Positions 1 through 15,400 of a stretch of DNA of 64,000 nucleotides are shown here, piece after piece (the first letter of the stretch is position 1; every line of letters starts with the position of its first letter). The stretch spans positions 33,639-97,638 of the forward strand of contig NW_003546244.1 of assembly GCF_000090795.2 (NCBI RefSeq), in the 5' to 3' direction. The translations under genes were made by a program, and so were the position numbers. Origin of the DNA: Amphimedon queenslandica (Eukaryota > Porifera > Demospongiae > Haplosclerida > Niphatidae). The notes under the pieces are model-generated. The model was given only the letters and a program-made list of their open reading frames with translations, was not told where the DNA came from and made no database searches.

Positions 1-70
1 GATGGTCATTGCTACTAATAGTAGTGTGTTGTACTTTGGTATTATGATACTCATGCACTCATTATAAGTA

Positions 71-726
71 TAGTCGGTTCAAGTTGAGTTGCCCAAGTAC
101 CACTCCTTATAACTTTTTTATTGCTAATGCTAGCAAACTGAAAATTGGTATAGTTGCATAACTGGTTCTTCCGAAAATCTGTAGCAATTTTTGAGTCTCT
201 AGGTACTCTGGAAGGTTTTGAATGGGTTCTTCCGCTCTAGTTCAAAAGGAGCCGCCATGATGAATCATTACGTTCACGCTACATCACACTCGTGAATATA
301 ATTTGCATCTTATTATTATTTTAAACAAAACAATGTTTTTTATTTTATAAAATAAAGGCAAACAGATAGGTTCCTCTTGAGAAGCAGTTAGTCAACTAGC
401 AGTCTATACTACTAGGAAACAATTGCTATGTCTGTCTGCAGCCTTCTTGATCGCTGCTAATCTTCATCATCCTCAATCTATATTGCTATCTTCCATATCT
501 GGGGTCCTTAAGAGCTTTATGACAAAGAAAAGGTCCAATCAGTGATAAATAAAGGTAGTAGTATCCAAAGTAAGGATAAAACAGACAATAAAAGGTCTTA
601 GAGGTGAAAAAACGCTCAACAAAGGAGTTTGCTTGCACTCTGCTACCATTTGGGTGTGGCTAGGAATGACGTTTTGTGATGCAAACATTAATTTACTTCC
701 TGTGGCAACTCAACTTGAACTGACTA
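71..726. mobile_element. MITE-like element with 23-bp terminal inverted repeats in a SEC61A intron
   Basis: The left end at 71-93 (TAGTCGGTTCAAGTTGAGTT then GCC) is repeated as its reverse complement at 704-726 with one mismatch. TA dinucleotides flank both ends (69-70 and 727-728), as expected for a Tc1/mariner-type TA target duplication. No transposase frame is visible inside, so it is a non-autonomous element. It fills most of the intron 1-775, in which I see no exon. The superfamily is inference. Confidence 0.7.
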
Positions 727-775
727 TACATTGTATTTCTTCATTGTTAATGATTATTGTTTTTTTTCCTATTAG

Positions 776-1375
<600 letters not shown>

Positions 1376-1528
1376 TGGACTTCAATTCTCCTTTTAGGTC
1401 CCAATGATTAATTATTAATATTTGGATTAGGTCTTCAAATTGACTTTTGTAAAGTGACAGCTGCTGTAAGATATTTTGCACAGAACTCTGAAATTTTAAT
1501 AATTATTATTGTTAAAATGCTGCAGCTG

Positions 1529-1534
1529 AATAAA
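1529..1534 (+). promoter_or_regulatory. Poly(A) signal of SEC61A
   Basis: An AATAAA hexamer lies about 150 bp after the SEC61A stop and about 90 bp before the HTT start, followed by a second AATAAA overlapping an A-run at 1538-1550. Confidence 0.6.
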
Positions 1535-1625
1535 TTTAATAAAAAAAAACTCTGCACACATTAATGAGATTACTGTATTCATCATGAAGGTGTGGCTCTA
1601 ATATTTTAACCCTTTGGAGTACACA

Positions 1626-4600
1626 ATGGACTCCAAGGAGAAGGGTAAAGGTAAAGATGGAGCTAAAGGTAAAGACGGTGGTATTAAGAAGGAGTCTGGG
1701 GGCGTCAAACTGTTAGATACTCTTAAGAAGCAGCTGATAGAGCTCAGTGAGCCCGCCTCGTAAGTGCACTAATGTGAAATGGCAAGCAGTTTAGTACTTT
1801 TGTTGTTAATAGTAGCTCCAAGACTCGTAGTAGCAGACAAGTCTGTCAGTCACTGAATGATCTTACATCAAATGTCATTAATAAGCTAACAGGGTGAGGC
1901 TCTTTTTAATGCATGTTCCTGCTGCTTTTATTTTTCCATTGGTCACACCCATTTTAAGGAACCTTTTAAAGTAGTTTCTTTATATTAGGACGCAGGCTAA
2001 TTTTCAGTTATTGCCGAGTACCATTGAACTATTGGTGTATGCTTATGCTAATGTGGATCAAAATATCAGACTGGCTGCTTCGGATAACCTCCACAAACTA
2101 CTAAAGGTACTGTACATGGCTCATCTAAATACAGTAAAAATTGAGAATTTAAAAAATTTTTTTATTTATAGTCATTGATGGGTAGTCAGTTGTACAGGCT
2201 TCAATTGGGACTGTATCACGAATTAAAAAAGGTAGCCACTTATTTATAGTTACATGTATAATCTCCATTATGCACAAACAAGCATTTATTTTTCCTTTCA
2301 ACAAGCTGTTGTTATTATCATCATCATTAAAATTTATTTCATTTTTCATTTTTAGAATGGATCAGCTCGCTCTATTTGCATTGTATTGGAGTGCTTCTCT
2401 TCGTTGTTCTCGAGGACACGGCCGCAAAAGGTCCACTCTCTATCCCAGCAGCTGCTGCCCGTACTGTTGAGGATCATAGCAAGACCTGAAGAAATAATAC
2501 ACGAGAATTTGATAGAGTCATTGGGAAAGATACTACCCACCATGACACCTTTCCTTACCTCAGTTCAAGCCCAGGTATATGGCAAGATCGAGGAAGCAGC
2601 TACAATACATGTACATGTACATGTACTTAGTTTATATACATGTAGTCACTGCAGTGTTGTAATGGTTTATCAGTTATAGTCAATTAGAGATAATTTTGAG
2701 AGGTTTGATACAAGCTATAGCATAGATATCATAATAGTACTACTACTATTACTACTACTACTGTAATATATTGATTCGTCAAAATTTTGCCAAAAATAGC
2801 TATGTCTTACTATCGATGCCTTATGCTATGGACAATGTCAAATGCTGGTATTCATTTTTTGTTTTTCTTTGTAGTCATTTATGAATGAGTTGCTTGGACA
2901 CTTGCAAGATTCATCGGCTTCCTTCAGGCGCATGATGTCTTCAACACTAGTCCTCTTGTGTATACACAGCAAAGTACCACAGAATAGAGCTAACTGGATA
3001 ATCAGTAAACTTATTGGTAAGGAAGGGAAAATAGGGCTTTCTGATTTCAATAGAGCTACACGTTCTTTTCCAAAAAACCTATTTCCAAAAAAACATCCCA
3101 TTCTCCTGATACATATTGATGTCCTTATACTAAGTAGAAAGTTTGTGGGCTTTTGAAAATTGTTTTTAAAAAAGCATAGTCATTTTAACAGACATATATG
3201 TTTATTTTCTCCTTATATAGCATTGGCTTCTACTCCAACAGCAACACAGCAGATGATACAAGGTGTTTTATTGTCCTTGCTTAACCTTTTACAAGAATCA
3301 AAGACCATCGAACCAACAACTAGTGTATTGAAACAGGTAGCAACAGGCATACTATAATCCACATTATATACTTAACATGTTTAATAATTGTAATTGCAAT
3401 TATTATTATTATTTCTAGATATATTCCTTATCATTAAGTGCTGCTAAATATGGCGATCACAACACATCTAATGTTGCCATGGAAGTTGTTGAAAATGTCA
3501 TCCGTTCTTCCACTCAAGAATTATTTGCATTTATGACCACACCCCTAACTACGCCCCTTATAGTTCAAAACATATGGTCGCCGGATACATTCGATAGTTT
3601 CAGTATGGAAGAGAAGAGCGACAATGAGTCACAGCTGGATGCTCCTTGTTTTGATTATTTTGAAGACAGTGAAGACGGAGGTGATCGAAGCAGTACTCCC
3701 CCTCCTGGTGACAACCCTCCTTCCTCTCTCCCCGTCTTCTCCTCCTCTACCCCTCTCTCTCACGGCCGAGTCTCTCCCAGCAACACTAGTCTTACCACTT
3801 GGTTTGTATCATCCACTGGATCTGATGGAGGGTACTTGACATCAAGCGAAGGCTCCAATATACCAGTGGAGGACCTCATGAATTTTATATCATCGACTGT
3901 ACTAACTCATTCAAGGGTCAGTGTTCAGTCTGTGGGTTTGTCTGTAATGACATCAGTGGTTATGCTCTATCCGTCCTCTCTGACTGGTTTTAATGAGAAA
4001 CTTGAGTCTTTCCTTGAGTCCGAAGACCCTAAACTCGTTAGTCGTATGTCTCAAGTCCTTGCACAACTCATTGCAGCTGAGATAAGAGAGAACCGTGGTC
4101 GGTTTGATCAATGTCGGCCAATAGTGAATCAGGCGTGCGATAAGATCTCAGCGATATTATCATCAGAGTCACCGGTTGTCCTTAAAGCTGCTTGTGAGTC
4201 ACTGAGGGTGTGTCTCCTTCCGCTGTTAGGCTCCACCCATCCTAATAAAGCCATTGAACTGTTAGAAAGACTAATGAAACTTGTGGGTGTCAATTACTGG
4301 CTACTAAAAGTGGAGCTATTACAGACTCTGGCCATCATTAATTACGCTGAGCTTGCAATAGTCAAACCATTGCTACTACCCAAGATATTGGAGGGCGTGG
4401 TCATACCGTTGCTTAGCGACGCCGATTACCGTGTGCGTACGGCCGTTAGCTCCACGCTAGTTCAACTGGCAAAGAGTCTTGACCACACCCACAGTCGTAT
4501 GCTCTCGCTAGGCCGTCAGCACTCTCACCTCTCCTATGATCACTTGCGTATCGTCAGCTCTCAACTCTCACTGGCTGGTATTGGTAAGGTGGAAGAAAAG

Positions 4601-7600
4601 ACGAGTCCTATCATACCGTACTGTCTTGAACACATTGTCTGGAGGTGCAGCGTATTGCTGGGTTCTTCCTCTGATCACTGGGGGCAGAGAGGAGCACTGG
4701 AGGCACTCTGTGTTCTGGCTGATGAATACCCTCCTCCTACACTCCCAGGAATGTGGGGAGTGAATGGAAGTGACTGTGGACTGTTAGAAATGGTATTGCA
4801 GCTACTAAGAGGTAAGACATCAATTTTTAATATACAGTACATGTCCAAATACTCTGTGTCATCATCATCATCATCATCATCATTGTTTTTATACATTTAC
4901 TTCTAACTTACATTCCACTATTATAGCTCTATCACTATAACTATTATTATCCTGTCTTTAGGGTCTTGGCTCTCATGGCAGGTTGCTACTCACCACCAGT
5001 TGCTTCAGTTGTCCACTTCGTTGTTCTTAGCTTGTGCTCTGGACAGTTTACATCAGTCAGCCAGTGAGGGGAAGGTCTGGGACAGTGGGCTAGAGAGAGC
5101 TGGAGTTGTAAGACATTCAACAACTCTTTTGCTTCACGTTATGAAAGTCTTGAATATATTTCAACACGTTATTGATAACAAAGACCCAGAAGAGAAAGAG
5201 AAAGTAAAATACAAAATTTTGATGTCTTTATTTTTTATTAAAAACAATAGAAAGTGATTGTGAAGAAGATAGAGAACCTTGCAAAGTCTCCCGGCGATCA
5301 TAATTATAGTCCCCCCATAAAAGAAGCCATTGGGTCCTTCAATACGAACCCTCACTATCTCAAACTGTATCATGCACTCAATTCAGCATACATCAATTAC
5401 AAGGTATGTTAATAATTTTAATGATGATAGCTCTCTTGTCTGTGATGTGATCATGTCATTATGCATATTTCAGGGTTGTTATAACCCATTCAAAAATTGT
5501 TAAACCGATCTATAAAAGAAGTGTGGAATCCAGAGTTAGGCTGTAGCTTTATATACAGTGTTATTTGTAAAATCTATCGTGGGTTGCATGACTGTATGTG
5601 GTTAACAGTTTGTGTGCTTGTATAAACTGTGATGTATTGTATACCACAGGATGATAGCTATACCTGTGATGGTGCATATTGAACACTTGCACATCTTATT
5701 AGTAATAAGCTTATGTATTCTTTATTATTACAGGTTTCTATTGATCCTCTTGATGAAGACAAGTTTACCATGTTTCTTTGTCAAGTCCATCATTGTCTGG
5801 CTGGAGTCTTTGAGGTGGCACTGGCTGAAGAGGTTGGACGTCATGTTGAAGAAATAATAATGTACCTAACAGCTACCATAAAGGTTGACTCACCAGGAGC
5901 TTTATTGTGCTTACAACAGGTAATGAAATACTTGATATATTTAGTGCATTCTAAGTATTTGAGATATTAATACATGTATGTTCACTAAGAATGCAATTAT
6001 AGCATAAAAATACTTAGTTATTGGATAAAGTGTATTTATTAGAAATTTATTTATACATGTACATGTGGTTTGTGGTTGCTTACAAATTCAGCCAAAAAGA
6101 CCATTCATGTACTATAGCACAGGGGTTTTGCCAAAAATGGCTAGAAGAGAATTCCCCATTTTATAATTTTTTTCTGATATGTATACATGTTTACATATTG
6201 TGTAGAAAGTTTGAGCCAATCCTGATCAAAATTGTATTTTTTATGAATTTTTAAAGTTGCTTAAAAATTGGGCCAATGCTCATATAAGCCCATAATACTA
6301 TTAGTAGTACATGGGGTTTGTTTAAATGCAAATCTCTGTGTAGTCATGGGTATTTTGTCAAAAATGACTATGAGAGAATTCTCTATTTCTCTGGTACATA
6401 TAATTTAATGTTGTTATTCTACAGAAACTGAATGCTCTGTTTGGAATGAATGTTGCCACACAGCAGACTCACCTTTACTCTCCATTCCTCTCATCTTTAC
6501 CATACAGTCTTGAAGCACTGCCCAATCCTCCAATCACAAAGTAAAACAATCGAGTAATTTTTATCATTATACACATGTAAACCTAACATTATATTCTTTT
6601 ATATATTATCACTCAATATTACAATTTTAAAATGATTTTTTTCTAGTTCACTTGTTGATTGTTTGGTGACATTTCCTTTGAAGCAGATGAACATATGTCT
6701 TCATGCTCCTCCCCCAACCACACCTCTCACACCTGCCGAAGAGCAACCCCAAGAAATTAAAAAGAGGCCGAAGTTAGTTAAATGCTATCAATTTTTAATC
6801 AATCTTATTATTTTAAAAAGGTTGTGGCTTTTTGGAGCAAAGAGGAATTTAGTTTTAAAACCACTTAATTCATTGGTACAAATATTAGTTTAATTATAGT
6901 GATAATTTTTATTCTTATTTCAGTCATCCATTAAAGATTATTTAACTCATTTTGAGCCGCTAATCGTCTCCTCATTGCAATTGTTCACGTACACTTCTTC
7001 ATTGCTGATACAAGAGAGAGTTCTGTTCATGATGGTACAACTCCTCCACTTAAAGGTAACACAGTACTACTACTAACACTCTATCACTTTTCAGTACTGT
7101 ATAATTACTGATGCATCTTCCTCTTTCTCTCTCTTTCTGTTCAGGTTAGATATGATCTTTTGGATTGTAACAAGTCGTTTTTTGAGTCTGTCAATCATCT
7201 CGTGAGTCTGATGGAAACTGGTAGTGTTAAGGGAGGGGCTCAGCTGGTTCCTCATCTCTTTCAGTTTCTTGTCATGTTAGCTCATGACCAGTCAAAACTT
7301 ATAACTATACCTGAAGTAAGACTATGTCACATGAACCCTCTTCCTCTTATTTACTCTTTTGTAACAGGTGATGCAGAAATGTGATTCTGTCATGGCCTCT
7401 GGTCAGAATATGATCTCTTTTGCTATTCCAGCCCTCCAGCCTCTAGTCTTGTATCTCTTCGTGAGACCAACAACATCCAAGCTTATTGATCTCCCTACTC
7501 TCAGAGAAGTATGTCACCGTTTTATAATTATATCTACTTTTTGTACTCCTACATGGGCATACCTCTCACTTTTTTCTTGTTCTATCTTTCATTCATTATG

Positions 7601-10600
7601 TGCAAATGTAGGTAGTACTGAACATGCTCCTACGGTTGGTTGAGTATCCTCGTGTCATACAGTTATTGATAGGCGTATTGGAATGCTATCAGACTAATGC
7701 CCAAGAGTGGTCTACTGTCTCATCTCTTGTATTTGCTGCTCTCCTCGCTCCTTTAGGAAGACTCCAGACTCGCTTAGACTCTCCTAGCTCCGTCTCTTCT
7801 CTTCACCAGTTGCTGGCCACCATGACCCCGTCAGCCATTAATGCTCAAGGATTAATGTTAGCTCTTACTAAGCAAACCTCCATCACTTCGTTACGCGGCG
7901 TGACGCGCTGGCTGGCCATACTCTCCACAATACTCCGACTTATGTCTGTTGTATTTCCAGAGGAGACGCTCCTAATGCAGCTAAAGTCCATACCACTTAC
8001 CACTCCTATTGTTAGTGTGTTTGGTAGCACGTTAAGTAAAGTAGAATGGGGCGATGAGTCAAGTGACACTGTTACTAAACTAGCTAGGTTCCTTGTTGAG
8101 TCATTGACATTAGGCCTGTGTTGTTTAAGTGGATTCATATGTGCCCCATTGGAGAGCAGTACTACTGATGTGCTCTTACCAATGATCCTCTCTGACATAC
8201 TCCTATTGATGCAGATACTTACTAAAGGTAAAACTTTATAATAAATATAATGTACAGCTAGTTTAAGGGCCTTTTCACACTAGCACACTTTCACATCAGT
8301 CAATCTATGAGTCAGTCCACCTCTGGAGGTGAAGTGAGAGTGATGCGCATTAATTTGAAGCCATTCTAGTGTGAACATGATTAATGGGCATTACTTTTGC
8401 CAGTGTGAAAAGGCCTTTATTCTATAATTAGTCCATGCATTCCTCTAATTTTTAGAAATAAATTGGACAATTAAATTTATTATTTCTTTTTATTTTCAGA
8501 TGGTTATTTCTCCTTACGCCAGTCACTAGCTAAGCTAACTCTACCCCACCAGTTATTGGTTGCTCTGTCGAATGTCTCTCACTGTTATCCGGTTTTAGCT
8601 CTGCACTTTACATCATTGTTGGTTACTTGTGGCAGTGATGAAGGAATAGGAGACTGGCTCAAATGGTTAGCCTATTTAATGATGCATTTAAAATGCTGCA
8701 CTGAGATAGTAAAAATGATGTTTTTTGATCTTTTTTTACTTGCTGCTTATTTTTTAACTTATATTTATTTTCTTTTCAGTCTTTTTGATGTGCTGCAAGA
8801 TCCATTGATGCCTTCTCACCAAATGCTTGTCAACTGTCTTCTCTCCCTCTTGCCTTCCTGTGGTAACTGGGTCAAGTCATTGAGCCCAACTGTCTTGCTC
8901 CAGTTACTGGAGAGCACTGAAGGGATGACCTTAATCAAGTAAGCATTTACTATAATATAAGAATTATTTAAGAATATGCATGAAACTTTTTTTAACAATT
9001 TTTTTTAGAAAAGCTTCCAGGGAGCTGGACACATCATTGCTGTCTCTTCTTCCTCCTATATCCTCACTCACAATGTGTGAGCTGATGAGAGTACTGTCAG
9101 TTATTGAGAGCAGCAATGGGTTGCTTAAAGGTATGGATGCCATTAGGTTGATAGGAGACCAGTTCATTGATCATCCGATGAAGATAATCTCAGACAAATC
9201 AATACAAGTGTTGGATGGATTTTTGGCTGATGTAAAGTTAACTGCTAGTGAAGCAAGCAGCATCATTGACTCTTATCCTTCAATCAAGCACAAGTAAATA
9301 TATACATGTACATATATACATAATGTTAATGCATGTAGTATATTTTATGAGGTGATTGTTAATGTCCATTGCAGGTCAGTAAAGACATGGAAGCAGCTAG
9401 AGATTATGTCTGGTCATGATGCTCCAGAGGAGATTGTGGAAGCTACAGTAGATCCTTTAACTACTGGTAATGTACCAAATATGGTATCAACAATAGACAA
9501 GGTATGGATTAGTAATAGCAAGATCAATTCATTGACCATTATCATTTAATACAGAACTGGCAAATGAAGCTGATAACAGAGTGTCTGTCTTCATCAAGTT
9601 TCTCTCCTTCTGCGATATCCAAGTTGCTAATAGTCTTACAGAGGCCAATGATGGAAGAATTAGTCAATCATCCTCAATTTAGTCCTTCTATACTGGAAGA
9701 ATGTATTGTCCATGGGATATTCCAGACACTTACAAAAAGGAATACTTACCATCAGATGCTAGAGTATAGCAGCAGCTCCATATCAGTTGCTCCTACTGTA
9801 CAATCAGAGGAACTATTGGTAGTGTGTATAGAATGTGTAATGAAGTACTTAAAGGTAATTCTTGAAGAGAAAGATGCTTCTAGTCTTAGTGATCGTGTTA
9901 AAGACAGCGTTCCTCATTTAACAAGAGGGCTGGTCTGGTATCTCATCACTCAGTCTCAGCTCTCCTTTGATTTCAAGCTAACAAAGGAAATCTCCACTTG
10001 TATTGTGGATTTTGCTGTTAAAGTCCTTTCCATGCAGTGCGAGGAGCTACCATATTGTCACACAATATCAATTGAGAGCTCACTTGACCTTTGCTCAATG
10101 GTAAGGCAAGGCAAAATAAGATAATGGACTCATACATGTACATGTACATGTACATGTACATGCCTTTTCTAAACTACATTCCTAATAGCTAACTATACCA
10201 TCTTGTGAGATGTATATTTTTACTTGCATGTTATAATCTATATTTTTTTATTAAAGGCGTTGCAGACTGATGAACTTGTCTCTGTATTGACTGATGAGTG
10301 GATCCAGTCAGTAACTGGTTTATTGGTTAGAGTCATAGAGCATGGTAAATGCATCTTTAGTCATTTTATTACTTTCATTATTTTGTATAGAATACGATGC
10401 AAAATTCGAGATTTCAAGTGGCAATGAATCTCAAACTGGTCAGTTCATTAATGATACATGTACATGTAATTGTACAGAAAGTTGCACACCTGTGTATATT
10501 GTTTTTTTTATCAAGAATGACTAAAAGAGAATTCTCTATTTTTATAATTTTTAAGATGCATATATATGTACATGTTCTTATGTTGTGTAGCAAGTTTGGG

Positions 10601-12431
10601 CTGATTCTGATCAAATTTAGATTTTTTATGAATTTTTAAAGTTACTTAAAAATTGGGCTAAAGTATAGCCTTTGCTCTTTCTGAAAATTAGCTCATTTTA
10701 AAAAATGCTCACAAATCAAAAATTATGTGTCGCAATCAGCTCAAACTATTTACCTAGCATAAATACATCAATATGTATCAGAAAATGTAATAAAAATTTG
10801 GGGTGATTTTGGAGCCATTTTTTCGAAAAAACCATGGACTATTATAGCCTATGGTTTTTTCTGAAAATTGGCTCATTTTTAAAAATGCTCATAACTCAAA
10901 AATTATTTTTCAGAATCAGCTCAAACTTTCTACATAGCATAAGGACATCAATATGTATCAAAAAATGTAATAAAAATTTGGGATGATTTTGGAGCCATTT
11001 TTTGGAAAAAACCATGGGCTATAGCCTTGGGTATTTTTCAAAATTTTGGCATTTTCTTGAAATGGCCGTAACTTGAAAAGTTGAAGGCGGAATTGACTTA
11101 AACTTTCTACACAGCATAAGAACATCAATATGTATCAAAAAATGTAATAAAAATTGGGGATGATTTCAGAGCCATTTTTCAGAAAAAACCATGGGCTATA
11201 GCCTTGGGTATTTTTCAAAAAATGGCTCATTTTTAAAAATGTTTATAACTTGAAAAATATGTGTCGTAATCAACTCAAACTTTCTACATAGCATAAAGGC
11301 ATCAATATGTATCAGAAAATGTAATAAAAATTTGGGGTGATTTTGGAGCCATTTTTTCGAAAAAACCATGGACTATACCCTTGGGTATTTTTCAGAATTT
11401 TAGCGTTTTCTTAAAATTGCCATAACTTGAAAAATTGAAGTCGGAATCACCTTAAACTTTCTACACAGCATAAGGACATCAATATGCATCAGAAACTGTA
11501 ATAAAAATTTGGGGTGATTTTTGAGCCATTTTTTGAAAAAAAACCATGGACTATAGCCCATGGTTTTTCCTGAAAATTGGCTCATTTAAAAAAAATGCTC
11601 AAAACTCAAAAATTATCTGTCAGAATCAGCTCAAACTTTCTACATAACATAAGGACATCAATATGTATCAAAAAATGTAATAAAAATTTGGGGTGATTTT
11701 GGAGCCATTTTTCTGAAAAAACCATGGACTATTAGCCCATGGTTTTTCCTGAAAATTGGCTCATTTTTAAAAATGCTCACAACTCAAAAATTATTTGTCC
11801 AAATTAGCTCAAAATTTCTACATAGCATAAGGACATCAATGTATAAAAAATGGAGTTGTTTCACAAAGAGACAAACAAAAAAGTTTCACTCTCTGTAGAC
11901 TCTGTATCACTGCTTACCAACATGTGCTTAAGAGCCGCCATTTTCTAATTATTAATTTTACTGGTCATGGGACTCGTGGCTATTATGGGTGTCACTATGC
12001 ATAGATAATCCTAAAATTGAATTTTTTTGCTAATTTTTGTACAATGTCTGTACATGTTTTTTGTATTTATTATTTCAGCTACTCATCAGCTCAACTGGGC
12101 AGTAACTTATCTCTCCTCATTCAACAAAGCCACTGAACTCTCTCACTCGATAAAAACACTCACCTTTACACTTGCAAGACATTCCTTCTTTTCTCCTGCC
12201 ATATTTCTTCCTCCGATCCTTACCTCAATGGGAGGAGGTGACACAATCACGGTCCAATTATTGGACCAGAGTCTCGCCGATAGTGACATATTACAGGAAT
12301 ACATGCAGCGAAGCAATCTGATTGGTTGGAGGACCCGTAACCAGTTTGAAGAGCTATGGATGCAGCTCCTTGGAGTGTTAAATGCTCCTCTACCTGATGA
12401 CGGTAGGTAACAGTAATTATTAATAATAAGA

Positions 12432-12467
<36 letters not shown>

Positions 12468-15400
12468 GTTATTGTTTTATAGAGATGCCCATGGAGGAGC
12501 TGGCTGCACATAACATTAGTTTGTGCAGTGGAGTAAGATCAGCAACCTCATTACTAGTCAGTACAATGCTGCGTCCTTCCCCTGGGAGTCCATTGGCCTC
12601 CGTTCCTATGCACACTCACAGGAATAAAGATTTCAATTTCCTCTCATCACCGTAAGTTCTTCATTATAGTAATAGTAAATGAATATGAAATTTAAGCTTT
12701 TCCTTTATGCAGTTTGGGATGCATTACCAATCAGGCCAGATAATATACGGCATGCATTATTAAAATTACATGTAAAGATTAGTTTTTGCTCTTTTGTTTA
12801 GTAATGGTAATGTAGCCTAAGGACTTTAATTTTAATACACTTATTTCTTGTTCCTACTAGTCAAGAGGTTTATAGTTTTGATTGTTTGAACTATGAACCA
12901 GTTCAAAGTCCACTACACCATATTATAGGTCTGGCTAAGTGAGTCAGCATTGCTTTTATAGCAGGGCAAGGACAGTTAGGATAGTTAAACTAATATCCTG
13001 ATATTGTCATGATATTACAACTGGGCTGATTTTATCATTATTATTATTATTATTATATTTATTTATTTTTTCTTATCATTATTTTATATTTAGAGCTGGA
13101 AAGAAGCTCCTCCCACAGCGTGCCCTCATTGAGTCCCGTATATTGCAAGTAACTGCCCTGAGGTCTCACCGTCACTCTCACTACCAACTACCACTAATGA
13201 GCGAGACTCAGGCTATCAGTTTCCCACCGGTTTACTCGCAAAACCTCGAGAGACCCCTTGGATACTCCTCGCTGACCCCTTGCCAGCTAAGCTATGCATC
13301 TCTAGCACCTATCATACTGAAGACTGATGTGTCTAGTGGAAAGGACACTACTCCAGTTAATGAGATTGATACACGCTCCTGCATAATGTCACTAGTTGAT
13401 TTATACACTCACTTACTCTCGCAGCCTATTGATATGCTCCTGCTCCATCACATACTCACCTCCATTGTTATGCTCTCTGACATGTTTGTCTTGTCCTCTC
13501 AATACGAGTGGATGCTCCAGACGTTTCTAAAGCTCTTAGAGTCTCACCCAGCAGAGGATGTCCTCTCCGAGTCTTTGCTTACCTTTGGAGCCATTAAGAG
13601 TGCAGTTGTCTTAAGAATTGTACGTATTTTTAATATTTTTTTGCGTTATTTTTGTTTTTGTGTAGGACGGGACGGAAGCAGAGAGAGTTGGTAAGGTTAT
13701 TGAGCAAGCACTGGGACAGGATTCATTCATAATCACACAGGTACTTCTAATGAGACATTTGATACCATACAATTTAATGATCTTCTGTTATTACTACTAT
13801 TTGTGTAGAATGCAGCTCTTGAAGGACTTTTGTATGTCATCGAAGACAATGATTCTAAAATATTTAGTTTAGTCGGCCCAGTTGTTTCCAAGTACATCGA
13901 GGCCCACTTATCTTCTTATAAAAGGTACTAGACTACTAGTACAGTTGCTGATTAATAGTAGTTACCAATTAGTAGTGATTAGTGACTCTTTCCACCTCAT
14001 TAGCTTCTGTTTGCTTCCTCTATTCATATATGGTTAATCAATAGTACAATACTATCATAAGTTTATCTTATATTGCACGTCAATTGTGGGCATCATAGAC
14101 TTAATGTACATGCAACATAATGGAAATGCCTCCTTTTAAAATAGATGATTGCTGGTAATAATGTTTATTTTTATAGCTATAGCGAACACCATCTGCTATT
14201 AGTGTGGGCACTAGCTACTCACATTGTCCTTCACGGGCAGTTGACAAAGGACACCTCTTTCACTAATCATCTCTTGGAATTAGTTGTTCCTATTCTCTCA
14301 GACTCTCAAGTTTCTTGTCACTTCTATCAAGCTGTTACGCTTGGTCTAGAGTATGCCGTGCTCTCTTTCTCTCTCACAACGTCCGAGAAATCATTACTAA
14401 GAAATTTGGCAGCTACAAGGTACACAGACTTGTCTGTATTTTTTGTGTACTAAAGCATTGCTTGTTAGCCAAATTAGTTTATTTATGTACTGTTGGCAAG
14501 AGTACATTATACTCCTGTAATGTGTAATGATAGTACAAAGTAGTAAAGTGGATTATAGTATTGTAAAATATCAAGTTGTATGTACATGTGAAATTATTTG
14601 ACCTCATTAACATGTCTTGTTTGTCTCAAAGAAACTTAAAGCTCTGTTAATGTGTCCCTTTCTCACATTAGGTTTGTGCAGAGTGATCACTTTAAATCAC
14701 TCTCCTCTCTGGCTCTACTTCTAACATGCATGTACACAGGTATTCTGAGACATACATATCTCACGTATCAGCCCTGCTATTATGCATGTACATTAGCGTG
14801 TGTATGTGTGTGTGTGTGTGTGTGTGTATTAAGGAATGCATGTCAAGTGTGGGATGATGATGTATAATTACAGTCTGGCTGTATACTATGCTGTAAACAA
14901 CTCCCTATCCATTATGTATGATAGGGGAAGAGGCTGATAGGTTGAGTGGATTGTCAAGACCACAAGATGACATGATGGCATTGAGTGACTCCGTCTATCA
15001 ATCCAGAGAACACATTTCAAACATTTTGGAGAGGTACATGTGCATACATGTATGCCAATTGTATGTTAGCTATACAGTGTACATAATTATGATCCACTAA
15101 AATTAATGTTGTGTGTCATTAGGTTAAGGCAGGGGAATGAGACTGAGGTTGAGTTTCTTGTCAGCATATTGCCTGGCCTCATTGTTGATTTCCTTCCACG
15201 CATGGACGGGATGAACATGGTTGTCTCTGAAGTTATAAGCCAGCAACAGTCAAGACCATGGCTGGCTGCTACTGTAATGTCAAAGGTCAGACGTGTTTCT
15301 GCATCAGCTATACTTCATGTTGTTTATCCATTGTGTAGACCTTTGAATTACTATTGACTAAAGAGCTGGATCCTGCTCTGCCTGATAAGAGAGTTCCCAC

